This document shows, in pieces, positions 1 to 12,000 of a stretch of DNA of 64,000 bases (its first letter is position 1; each line of letters starts with the position of its first letter). The DNA is from Undaria pinnatifida (lineage: Eukaryota; Sar; Phaeophyceae; Laminariales; Alariaceae): the NCBI GenBank assembly GCA_012845835.1, contig JABAKD010000025.1:3269819-3333818 (forward strand), read 5' to 3'. The notes below the pieces were generated by a model that was not told the origin of the DNA, searched no databases, and was given only the letters and a program-made list of their open reading frames with translations. The position numbers and the translations under genes are program-made.

Positions 1-2
1 GG

Positions 3-59
3 CATTCGGCAAGTCTCCCGCGGCAAGAGCAGGCGAAGGAATCGCCACCCGCGGCCGAG
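3..59 (+). CDS. NAPEPLD: NAPE-PLD-like gene, partial upstream exon
   Basis: The first visible exon is open from the window edge and ends at GAG before a GTCAGT donor at 60. The phase-0 frame gives a 19-residue Pro/Glu-rich stretch that joins in phase to VELEEIAGH in the next exon. N-terminal parts of this family are poorly conserved, so the assignment rests on phase, donor quality and position. A diverged copy of this exon end plus donor region lies at about 196-330. Confidence 0.55.
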
Positions 60-3000
60 GTCAGTACCCGTGTTGTTGGCTACTTGGCCCAGCTTCAACA
101 TGGTTGATGTTGATAAATCACACTGACTGGTCAGAGCATCTTCATTTTACGATGAATTTCCCATACGGTTGGGTTTCGCGCTAGGCGTAAGGTTTGTTCG
201 AGTCTCCATTGGAAGAGCAGGCGGAGAACGCGCTCCAGGTGGCCGGGATAAGTAGTGTCTACGACCTGGCCCAGCTGCGACAAAATGGTTGGTAGACCAC
301 ACTAGGGAACTTCTAATGACATGTTCATTTTCCGAGAATAATCGCAGGCTGTCGGAGTTCGGGTTAGGGTGTGAAGTCCTAACTCCTCGTTGCATCTTCG
401 CCCCGAAAATTTTCCCGATCGGTCTAACTTGAGGTCAGATTCATGTTTTTTAAAGTTATTTATCGTTTATCGACGCTGGGCCAAGTGTCCTTATATGATG
501 GTACGTGATGCGATGGGATGGGAGCTTATGTTATATGGTGTGGTATGGTGTGGCTTGTTCCCTCCCCTGTTTTGTTCTGCTTTGCGCACGCAGGTGGAGT
601 TGGAGGAGATCGCGGGGCACTGCAAGGATGATCCCATGCGCGTAACGTGGATAGGACACGCCACCATTTTAGTACAGGTAAATATGCTCGTGCAAATATA
701 GATTTATTGACACCATTGAGTAGATATTTTGGTGGTGGGAGACGGGGGGAGGGGTAAGACAGGAACAAAGGCGGGGGGATTGGGGGGAGGGGGGGGCAAG
801 GGGGGCGAGGTACTGAGGGTGCAGTGCTGGACTTGTTGCGGGCGGTTGTGCGTCGCGCTATGTGACGGAGTGAGTTGCCGGCACCCGCTAAACGTCGATT
901 ACGTCGACCTTGTCTCCAGGCGCGTCTTGAGTCTTTGTCCGGGCAAACCTTTCACTTGCATGCGCGAGGGATGAGCTCAATGATCCAAGCCAATTGAAGG
1001 TTAACTTTCAACCTTCTTGGGACACATTTGTAGCGACCAAAACAACGTCATTCGCGATCAAAACAAGTGCCTAGGAAGACCGTGCAGCAGTACTACTACG
1101 ATGATATCCCCATGCTGCACGCGTCGTACAGCTCGTTACGTGGCAGTCGGACCCCTACCCCAGTGACCCGGCCGCTCCGTGTAGTCCATGTTGTAGTCAT
1201 CAGTTTTTTTTGCCGGTAGCGTTTTTCCACTCTGAAGCCCCGAAACGGTGAAGCACTGTCCGACTGTATTGTTTGTATGCTACCCCCAGACAAGCATGGT
1301 TAGCGGGGCATCCTGCGCGTTGCAGGGTTGGATTGACAGATTGCAGTGTGCATGTTGTAGGTCATATCGCTGGTTGCTGTTGTTTCACGGGATGGTTGCT
1401 GGTGGTTAGCTTTCCAGGGTCCGGTCGTTGGTCGTTAGGCGTTTCACGGCCTGGTCGCTAGGTTTTGACGTTAATCAACGCACTTTGCCAGTGATGATGT
1501 GATCATGCTGTCTTTTGCTGGTGAAAGCTGAGGGTATGCCCCTCTCGCTTTCAATGTCCATCGGTCCGCCGCCCCACAAGGGCAGTCGTGACGCGTTGTG
1601 TGCAAGCGAATTATTGAAATTTTCCCTTGTGAGTGTGCTCCCCCCGCCTCCCCCAGTCCCAACCCCGCGCTCCCCCCCTCCCTTCCTACTTCCCCCGTCC
1701 CCACACCGTTACGCCAATCCCAACCCCAACGCAACCCCTTCCCCAATCCACCCCCAACCTTCGCTCCAACCCAACCCCCATCCCGCCCCAACCTCACCCC
1801 AGGTCTCACTCTAACCCCAACCCCAACGCTAAAACACCGCGTCCTAACCCCCACCCTATTCCCATCGCCAACCCTAGAACACCGCACCCGAACCCACACC
1901 CCAACCCACAGCCTAACCCACACCCCCCGTGTGCGCTACTTACGAACGTGCTTGGCGAAACTCTATCATAAAAAATAATGGATTGACGGATGGGATGTTT
2001 TGATAACTCCCATGTTCTCGGACAGGGTGTCCGCCGACCAAATGGTTGGCTCGCCCCGCCAACCTTGTCCATGCACGAATCCCACCCCCCACCACCCCAA
2101 CCCGTAACCACCACCTTATCCCCAATCCCGACCCCAACACCCACCCTAACAAAACCCCCGACCCCATCCCCTACCCCCCGTGCGTGCGGATGCGTTCTTT
2201 ATTTGCGTTTATGGCTTCTCACAAAAACGTAACGCTAAAACCACCAAAATACCAAAAACACCCACAGATTGACGGGCTGAACGTATTGACAGACCCGATG
2301 TTCTCGGACAGGGCGTCCGCAAATCAGATGGTTGGGCCGAAACGGTTCACCCCGCCGGCTATGTCCGTGGCCGATCTGCCCCCGATTGACGTGGTGCTGC
2401 TGAGCCACAACCACTACGACCACCTGGACTCTGGATCCGTGAAGGCCGTTGGAGATTCCCCTCTTTGGATCGTGCCGTCCGGATTGAAGGGGTGAGGACG
2501 TTTTTTTTGTGGCAACCCCATGAGGGTGTTGTATTGATGTATGTATACAGGAAGCGGTTTTCATAAACGGGGCTCGGGGCTGTTTGGGGATTGTGCCGTC
2601 CGGACTGAACGGGTAAGAGTGCGTGTTTTTGGAAACCCCTTGAGGGTGTAGTATGGATGTACAGGATGTACATATCAGGAAGCGTTTTTGCATACTCAGG
2701 GTCCGGGGTTGTTTGGAGATGGTGCCGTCCGGATTTAGGAGGTGAGATTGCGTGTTTATAAACGCCATGAGTTTATATATGCGTATACTTCGAAGTATAC
2801 CAAGAAGCGTTTTCGTGAGTGGGGCCCGGGGGCGGTTGGGCGGACTTCGCTTGATGTTTTTTATTCGTTTTTGGACCGTGCCGTCCGGGCTGAAGGGGTA
2901 AGCGCGTGTTTTTGGAAACCTCCATGACGGTGTTGTAGGCTGCGGCAGGATTTTTGTAAGGGAGTCTCCGGAAGGATTGGGTCGGTTGGGATGTGGTGTT

Positions 3001-6000
3001 GGTAATGGGCTTGGTAGTGGTAGTGGTGGTGGGGGGTATTGTTGGTGTTGGTGTTGGTGTTGATGTTGGCGGTGATGGTGGTGGTGTTGGCGGTGGTGTT
3101 GGCGGTGTATGTGGTCATGGTGTTGTTGGTGTTGCTGGTGCTGTTGGTGACGGTGCGGTGGGAATGGGGGTGGAGGCGGAGGTTTTGGTGATAGTACTGC
3201 TTTCGTTTATGTTTATGCTGTTGGCGGTGTTGGTGTTGATGGTACAGGTCTTTGAGCTGGTATTGGTGAGGGCGGTGGTGGCAGCGTTGGGGGACGTACT
3301 CGTTTAGTTGCTTGTCGTAGTCATTTGGCCCTTGACCACGCATCCCTTTCGAGACGGAGCACCGTTCCCACTCCTAACAGAGACACCTCCAACATTTGGG
3401 CGCTCATTACGCTTTTTCCATATACTACATAGAAACTGGTTGCTTATCCCATCCCCTTCCTGTCTCGCCGTCTGTGGCCACCATCCATCTCCTAGAATAG
3501 CGATCGTTTTCTCGCTAGTCTTTTAGTCTACAAACTCCTCCATGTCACATTCGTCTAATTTCCTCATCTCCAACACACCCCGTTCCTCCTTGTATATTGC
3601 ACATTCTCCTACTATGTGAGTCCTACTCAGTATTATTAACGCCACACGGGCACACAACTGCATCCACGTCCTCCTCCTCCCGACTACTGCTGTACTTCGT
3701 ATATCTTATTTCTGGTAGGTCGAGGTCCCTTACACGAAAATGCAGTTTGGGCTTTTTCGCGTAGTCCATTGGGCCGTGCAAACACGGTTTCATTCCAATA
3801 CCTTCCCTCAACCCCCCTGTATATCTCTTGTGTGTTTCTCCTCTTTCACCTTTGGCAGCGTTGGGGGGGAGGGGTTGCGTCACGCCTTCCCTCCAATCGC
3901 TACGCCTCCGCATATTAAACTCCAATAAACGCTTGGTACGTTCTCTGCGTGCGATAGTGCTGTGAATTGATTGCCTATAAGTTGCCGACTAAATCTTAGT
4001 TGGCTACGAGGTACGTCGTATTATAGCTATTTACGTGCGACATTTTGCGGAGTTCTGCATCATTGTATCTGGCTGGCGTGTTCGTGGCTCGAAACATGGT
4101 TTTGCTTAATAACGACTGTACGTGGTTAGTTGGGCAACTTCGCTACGCAACAAGGGCATTAATTATTGAGCTGATGCGCGCACGCAACTTTTTTGGCCGG
4201 AATTGCTGTTTTGCGCAACAGACGCCGAAGGCGTGTTGCGCTGCGTTTCTGGTTTTTGAGGCGCCTTTTTTATGTTCGCCGTAGGCGCGGAAAACTGTTT
4301 GAAGGCGTCAAACACACGTGGTCAAGTGGTTTTCGGGCGTGTATTCACGTGTGTATCTCGAAAACAATGTTTTGGCGTCTAAAGGCACTTGGCCAGTCAA
4401 GTGCTTTTCGGGAGTATATTATATTCACGAGTCTATCGCAACCCTTTGCCTCCGGTGCCCCTGCGGTGGCACGCCAGCCTCTCGTGTTGCGCTACGCTCG
4501 ACAGATGCCAAAGCCCTAATCTATGCCCTGTACCCAACTGTTAATAGCAACTAGACCCAAGTTGCTACTGTAGTACTTGGTTGGCTTAGTTGGCTTAGTT
4601 GGCTTAGTTGGCTTAGTTCACCACCCAACTAATACCTAGCCTTGACGTCCAGCCACCTCGCACCCCTTCGAGCGTGCTTTTTTTTTCTTGCCGTGAAAAA
4701 CAATCCGTTTTATTTGTTCATTGAGTTCGACCACCGACCCACCAATGTTGGCCTGACAGGGTTTTGGGGAAGATGGGTCCAGCCACCTCGCATCCCTTCG
4801 AGCGTGCCTTTTTTGTTCTTGCCGTGAAAAACAATCCGTTTTATTTTGTTCATTGAGTTCAACCACCGACCCACCAATGTTGGCCTGACAAGGTTTTGGG
4901 GAAGATGGGTCCGGCCACCTCGCATCCCTTCGAGCGTGCCTTTTTTTTCCTTGCCGTGAAAACAATCCGTTTTATTTTGTTCATTGAGTTCAACCACCGA
5001 CCCACCAATGTTGGCCTGACAGGGTTTTGGGGAAGATGGGGGCGAAGCACTGCGTGGAGCTGTCGTGGTGGGAAGAGGTCGAGGTAGAGGGTTTCCTAGG
5101 CGCGGTAAGGTTCGCCAGCACTCCGGCGCAGCACTGGTCCACTAGACTCGTGTGGGACCGAAATACAAGGTGGGTTACAACAACAACCAACAAAAGAGGC
5201 ATGTACCGGTAGGGGGAGTACTCGGTTACAACAACAACCAACAAAGAGGTATGTACCGCTAGGGGGAGTACTCAATATCACACTTGGCCGCAGCCCCTCG
5301 CTTCCCTACAATGAGAGCGGGCGGGGTCTGGGACCGAAATACAAGGTGGTGAACAACAACAAACACAAGAGGCATGCATCGCTGGGGGGGGGTGGGGATG
5401 GGGGGGGGTAGTGTTTGAGGGATAATCACTGGTCCACCAGGCTCGTCTAGGACCGAAGTACGAGGCAAAAGTACTGTAGCAATCAGTAAATGGAAACTTC
5501 TACCGCTAGCGGGGGAGAGGGGGGGGGTTCGGGACTGAAGTGGAAGGTGATCAATAACAACCAATGGTGGAGGCATGCATTGCTAGCGGTGGCGAGGGGG
5601 GATCTGGGACCGAGATACAAGGTGACGGACAAAAGCAGTATAGGGGGCATGCATCGCCACGGGAGATATTAATAGTGTTTATGGAACAATCACTGGTCCA
5701 CCAGGCTCGTCTGGGACCGAAGTACAAGGTGATGAACACCAACCACTTGAGGAAGCTTGTACCGTTAAGGGGGGCGGGAGGGTGCGGGGCCGGAATGCAA
5801 GGAGACCGACAACTATCAATAAAATGAGGCATTAGTTGCTAGGGCGGGAGAGATGAGGGGGGTTGGGACCGAAATACTAGGTGATGGACAACAACAGATC
5901 ATGGAGGCATGTATCACTAAGGGGGGGCAGGGGGGGGGGGGGGGGGGTGCTTATGGTATAGTCCACCCGGAATCGTCGCGAGGGAAGATGCCTTATCGTA

Positions 6001-9000
6001 TTTTTTACCTGGCCTCGAGCTTGGACGGGATCAAGGGTGTGAGCAATCCCATGGCCTAAACGTGTAACGTTTTGTATTGATTACAAGTTTATTCCAGCGA
6101 TATTGGATAGCAGGTAGTCCCTAGGGAACCTCGTCACGCACAAATAGTTTCGCTTCAAAGTGCTATCTATCCCTGTCATAGTCGAACGCTTCTCCATCGC
6201 GCCGCATGGCATCGCATCGCATCGCTTCGCATTGCATCGCATCGCATCGCAATCGCATCGCATCGCATCGCATCGCATCGCATCGCATCGCATCGCATCG
6301 CGTCGCATCGCATCGCTTCGCATCGCATCGCATCGCATCGGATCGCATCGCATCGCATCGCATCGCATCGCATCGCATCGCATCGCATCGCATCGCGTGA
6401 CGTCGAACCGCGTTGCAGCGCCCCGCATCACGTCCCATTGCGTCGCATCGCATCGCATCGCATCTCACCGCTTATCACTGCATACCACCTCGCTGCATCA
6501 CATCCAAGCACACCCAACCGCACCCGACAGCATATCACCTCATCGCATGGCATCTCCTCGCTTTTCTCTTCTGAACTCACGCCCGAACGTAACCCGATGC
6601 TTCGTTCAATCCATCATTATGGCACCGCCGCCGCCGCCCTCTTGTGTCTGTCAGTCTGTGGTGCGGGTTTGCGGTTGCTGGAAGCCGCGAGCGGTTCTAC
6701 TTCGCCGGTGACACGGCCTATTGTCCTGTTTTCGGGAAGATTGGGGAGCGGTACGGACCGTTCGATCTCGGTAAGCAAAGCCCGCAACCTTCATGATTGT
6801 ACTTTCAGGGAATGTGTACAGTATATTAATAGAAAACATGTTTTTGGCTCTCAAAACTGAATTATTGGCCAAATGTATACCTTTTTTACTCCTCTGGACT
6901 GTCGAAAACACGGATACACTCCTCAAGATCCACCCCGTATTTTTCGGAGGGCTTTCTGGAGCAGATTTCCGTTTCTATAGGGTCCCATTTTGATTTTTGG
7001 CGCAATTATTCAGTTTTCAGAGATGATTTTTTTCTTTGTGAGAACTGGGGCCAAGAATAATGGATGTTTGAGGAATTTTGGCTAAAAATCGTCATGCCGT
7101 CAGAACTGGCAAATTGGACGAACAGTCAAAGTACGACTCTGGAGGAACGTAAAATTACACCAGGAAGCTCTAAGAAAACTACGGGGAGCATCCTGACGAT
7201 TCTACAGGTGCTTTTGGCCGTCTCGCCGAGTAAATCGCGTACTATCGGCCTTAAATCGCAGTTCTGAGGGCTGAATTTCTCCCCCCCCACAGTAGTTGAC
7301 CTTGTACAGTAACGATGCATGCTTGTTAGTACAGATACGATAATGTTGGCGGTGTGCCATGCGCGCTCCTCAGCTTTTCTTGGACATATTTCCAAGCTTT
7401 TGCCGCGCTAACTTTCGATAAGGATCACCCCTTGGTCCAAAACTCCCTCATCATCGTGCTCCCCCACCCCGGCCGTGTCGGGAGCGGCCTCGGGGGTGCT
7501 TGCGCCGTGCGCCCTGGCTGCGGGCTGGCCGGGTGTGCTGTACCCGTACTTTTTGTATAAATACGTTAGCTGTTAATTCGCACCACATCTTCGCAGAAAA
7601 TTTGAGGTTCGTACGCTAACGTAAGGTCGCGAAACGAGCGTTGCGAGCCTCTGCGGCTAGTGCGCCCGGTGGATAAACGGGCTCCATGAGGCGGAGGGGG
7701 CAGGGTCCTTGGTTCAGACCGAATTGGATGAACCTACGCCTTGCGAGGAGTGGTGCCGTGGTGGAGGTTTTTAACGTTGTGTTCGACGTTTACTTTGGAG
7801 CAATACAGTATCATCACGTGAAGCATGATGCTTCGGTTGCATTGTGAAGGCGTGTTTCGTTTTTTTAATGAAACCGCCAAGAAAAAGTAATTTACGTACG
7901 AGCATGTCTACCAAGTACGATGGTGTATCGTATGATACATACGAGGGCTCCGCACCGCGGGCGGCTGACACCGCCCGCTACCCCCGCGCAAGGAAAGTAC
8001 AACACAACGTGAAGGGGGCGAAAAGAAGAGGCCCATCATTTGGTGCAACAAGCAATTTGAGAATGCCAAGAGCAACGTGTGCAGAGCTGGTTGCCCTGCG
8101 CTGTGCCACGTGCTTGCTGGCGATGTCACGTTCTGATCGGCACAGTACTGATGTAGTTAGAAACAAAACTGAAGAGGACCGAGAGAGGACAGTCAGCGAA
8201 AAAAGCAACAAGACGAGTACACAACGGCAGTACACACGTACATACCGATACATAATATGAGGGCTGAGTGCGCTGTGCTGTTCTGTCTTTGTGATACATG
8301 CTCGACGGCAACGTGCTACTTCTGTTGTAGCTCTAAGAGCTGAAGATGGGTGTGTATTTATTGTGATTTGAGCAGAAGCAGTCGCGAAATAAATGTGTAC
8401 TTGTAGACTACAAGCAACGTGCGGCCGAAAAGTTTTCCGTGAGGAGGGTTCTCCGAAAGGAGGGTTTAGGCAGGCGTATTCCGGGTGGGAGCGCTGAGAG
8501 CGAAGCAGGACCTTATAATCAATTGATTCCAGGACGAATTACTTGACGAGATATTTGTGAGTATGTCTATGTACTAGTACTCGTATATTTTCTATATAAG
8601 TACTTGTATATACGTTTGTAGGAGAGAAGACACAAGACATGCCCAGGTACATGGTTGGACTGAAGAACGTGGTGGCACACCAGTAGCAACTCGTTCGAGG
8701 TTTGACGTGGTTCGGCGATGATTGCTTTTGCTGCCGCTGTGGTGGCATTAATAGAGACTACAACGTAACATGCTATACCTTGGTCGGGAGATGATCCAAG
8801 GCCTAGTACTGGAGCTAGGCCTCATTCGGCAAGAAATCATAGTATATCGTTGTTATTTATACCAGAAATAGTAATTCCGCTGTAAAAAAGACGAAACAAT
8901 TTTTTGGTCAAAAAGTTATTTGCTTAAATATTCAGGGTAACGTCGCTATGGGGTACGATTAATTTTTTTTTTTTTGGCTCTTTTCCTGGTCATGCAGCCC

Positions 9001-12000
9001 AGTTTGGTCAAGTTGTCAATTTTTCATCAAGCCTTGATCAACATTGTCCACCAAACACGATTGACCTTTGATCTCGAGATAGAGACAACCCGCGATCACC
9101 CCTCTTCGTTCCGGACAAGGTCACATGAGGGTAGGCGATAGCGCTGAAGAGTTCATCTTGATCCGTGCCCTAGGGCGTGAGAGGTAGCCTGTGTTGTCGT
9201 GTGGTCTTCCGTCAAATCCGCTCAAAGTTCAATTATTTTCCCGTTGAGAGACGATAGAGTGTTTGCCTCAGTTTTCTGCACACCAGCCGCCAAGTTTGTT
9301 TTAACAGAAGCCTGATTGGCGCCCGCCACAAATCACCGGCGGTAGAGTGAACACTGTACACCAAGGGGGGGTCGGAGCCCCTAACGAGCTCGCCACGTTC
9401 AGAGTTCACGACGCTGTTGTTGATTTCGTCGAACGAAGTGCGTGGAACACACGAAATCGCGCCGCGTCTCATCCAAGATTTGCTAGAGAATTTCTCAAGC
9501 AGATGTTGGCCAAGATCGCCGCGAGAAATCATTTTTTTCTGGAAAAAAGAACAAACTCTACAAAATTGGGCCTAAAGGCGACCGTCCAGGCAAAGTTTGG
9601 CTGGGATCTTGGGGAAGTTCAAACTTTTGGCCTTCCATTGTCACCGGTCTAAGTGCTATTTTTTCTGCTTTTGACCGAAGGGACTCAGGGTTTGCCAGGT
9701 CCAGTATGAAGTACTGTCGTCCAGTACAGTAGTGGCGTTGCCTTGTTGTGGACGGATTGCGTCCGCCGCTTGTCCTTCTCGCGTGTTCGCTCCCTTCCTA
9801 TGTACCCGTTAAAAGGCATTCTCGTGGTCGGCCACTACTGCATTCGGGCGTTTATACCGCTCGCCTCGTCAACTTGAGACCCTTCCGGCTTTATCTGACT
9901 TCGACGATTTTGCCGCTGCAAGAATGATCCAACTCTACATCCAAGTAGTTTGTTGGTAATGTTGAAAGTATTTTTACTGTCGACAGTAGACTATCCTGTT
10001 GCCTCTCACGGGTGATTTATATGTTTTCTCTCCGCTTTATTTTTTGTTTTTGTTTGTGCAGCCGCGTTTCCTGTAAGATCTCACGAGCCCGCTTGGTTTA
10101 ATGTACCGATATCGTTTCACTTATTTGTGCAGCCGCGTTTCCTGTAAGATCTCACGAGCCCGCTTGGTTTAATGTACCGATATCGTTTTACTTATTTGTG
10201 CAGCCGCGTTTCCTGTAAGATCTCATGAACCCGCTTGGTCTGATGTACCGATATCGTTTTACTACGTTATTGTTTTGCGCTGCCGCCGATCGTTCAACGT
10301 AAGCCTCGGATAGAGTGATCGGCACATGCACCCATTTTTATAGTGGTCTGCACCATATCCTGAAACAGTTTTTTGTCCCAAATATCAAATGTGGCTTCGG
10401 CTGATCAAGGCCCTGGTTTTAACGTTTGCCTTTATTTTTTCGTTTTTTTCTCTTTTGTGTGCGTTTTGTGCAGCCGCGCTTCCTATAGGAGCTCACGAGC
10501 CCGCGTGGTTCATGAAGGATCAGCACTGCTCTCCCGACGAGGCGGTGAAAATTCACCAGGACTTAGGGGCCAAGCGATCGTTTGCGGTGCACTGGGTGAG
10601 TTGCTTGAACGGCCGCAGTGCAGTGTGGGTGTTGATGTACGATGATAGAGGGTTCCCAATAGTACGCGATGAAGAGCGCCACCGCCCTCTATAGTGCCGG
10701 TAGAATCGTTTGTCACGATTGAAACCCTCAATAGTAGCCCTGTTCGCAATTGATAGGGATGGGAAGCGGCTGGACTTGACGTCTACCACGTACTTGTTGG
10801 TTGGGCGGCAACGTAAGCCATGTCAACCATCGACTCTGGATTTGAGTCTTGCTCGATATGTAAAACTCACTTCGAGCCACAAACACACCCGTCGGGTTGT
10901 ACGCAAGAATGCGGAACTCCGCACATTACCGCAAGGGACTGTTGTTGATAACGGTGTAAAAGGCAACGAATAACTAGTCGGCGATTACAGTCAGCCAAAT
11001 TGTAGCACAAGTTGTCACAGCAGCGGCAATACGCCAGCATGATCTCCGCCCCATGACTACCCCCCCCGCCCCGCCCCGTGGTTAACCCCCTTGCACCCCC
11101 TCCATCCCCTTCACGGTGGCTGAATCTTCGAGCAATGGTGCCTGATGCTCGTAACAGTGATGCCTGATGCTCTAACAATGATGCTTGATCCTCCTGACGA
11201 TTGTGTCTGATGCTTCTAACACTGGCGTTTAATGCTCCTAACAGTCGAACCCCCCGATAAATTGCCATGCAGGGCACTTTTCCGTTAGCGGCTGACCGGT
11301 ATGCCGACGCCCCGCGAGAGCTCGTGGAGGCGTGTCGAGCACGGGGCATCAAGAGTTCGGAGTTCACCTTAATCAGGTATAGGTAGACCACGCCACGGTA
11401 GGGTTGCACGTTTTTTTTCTGAAGGTTCCTTGCTTCGCTTGGGGAGTTCTATACCTCGCCGAATACTGACTTTGAGCAAAAATGAGAGGGCAAACACGCC
11501 ATGGCGGATGCTGTCATCGTCGCTTTTTGGCTTTGCGTCTTCCCTCTGCAGTCGTAGAAGTGGGGCTGTGAGCTGGCTTACTACAAGCCGCCGACTGTTT
11601 TAGCTGGCTGGGGAGTTCTATACCTCGCCGAATACTGACTTTGAGCAAAAATGAGAGGGCAAACACGCCATGGCGGATGCTGTCATCGTCGCTTTTTGGC
11701 TTTGCGTCTTTCCTCTGCAGTCGTAGAAGTGGGGCTGTGAGCTGGCTTACTACAAGCCGCCGACTGTTTTAGCTGGCTAGGTATTGCAGTTACGTGCGTG
11801 CGGTAGAGTTGGTTTTGTTTTGGTTGTTGCGCTACCTTAACTCATCATCTCCATAACCAAGTTTGTGACCGCAGGTCAGGCTCCAGTCACTCTCGGAGAA
11901 CATAGAATAAATAAAACCAAAGGTGTATCTTACACGTGCGTCTTGTTTTGCTCGCGACGTATTTTTCTATCGAGAAATACTAAAAAGGAAACTACTGTAC

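Noticed and set aside
1635-2185. Telomere-like CCCTAACCC repeats
   Set aside because: The words are irregular (CCCCAA, CCAACCCC) and belong to the pyrimidine-rich tract of a duplicated acceptor region inside an intron.
6163-6711. Open frames of RIASH and MRCDA repeats on both strands
   Set aside because: Translation of the CATCG satellite in intron 3.
7660-7735. tRNA-like stretch with GGTTCAGACC
   Set aside because: No acceptor or anticodon stem can be paired, and the B box is one base short.
10037-10263. CRISPR-like regular repeats
   Set aside because: Three 71-bp units in a eukaryotic intron that match the start of the next exon. They are duplicated splice acceptors, not spacers and repeats.
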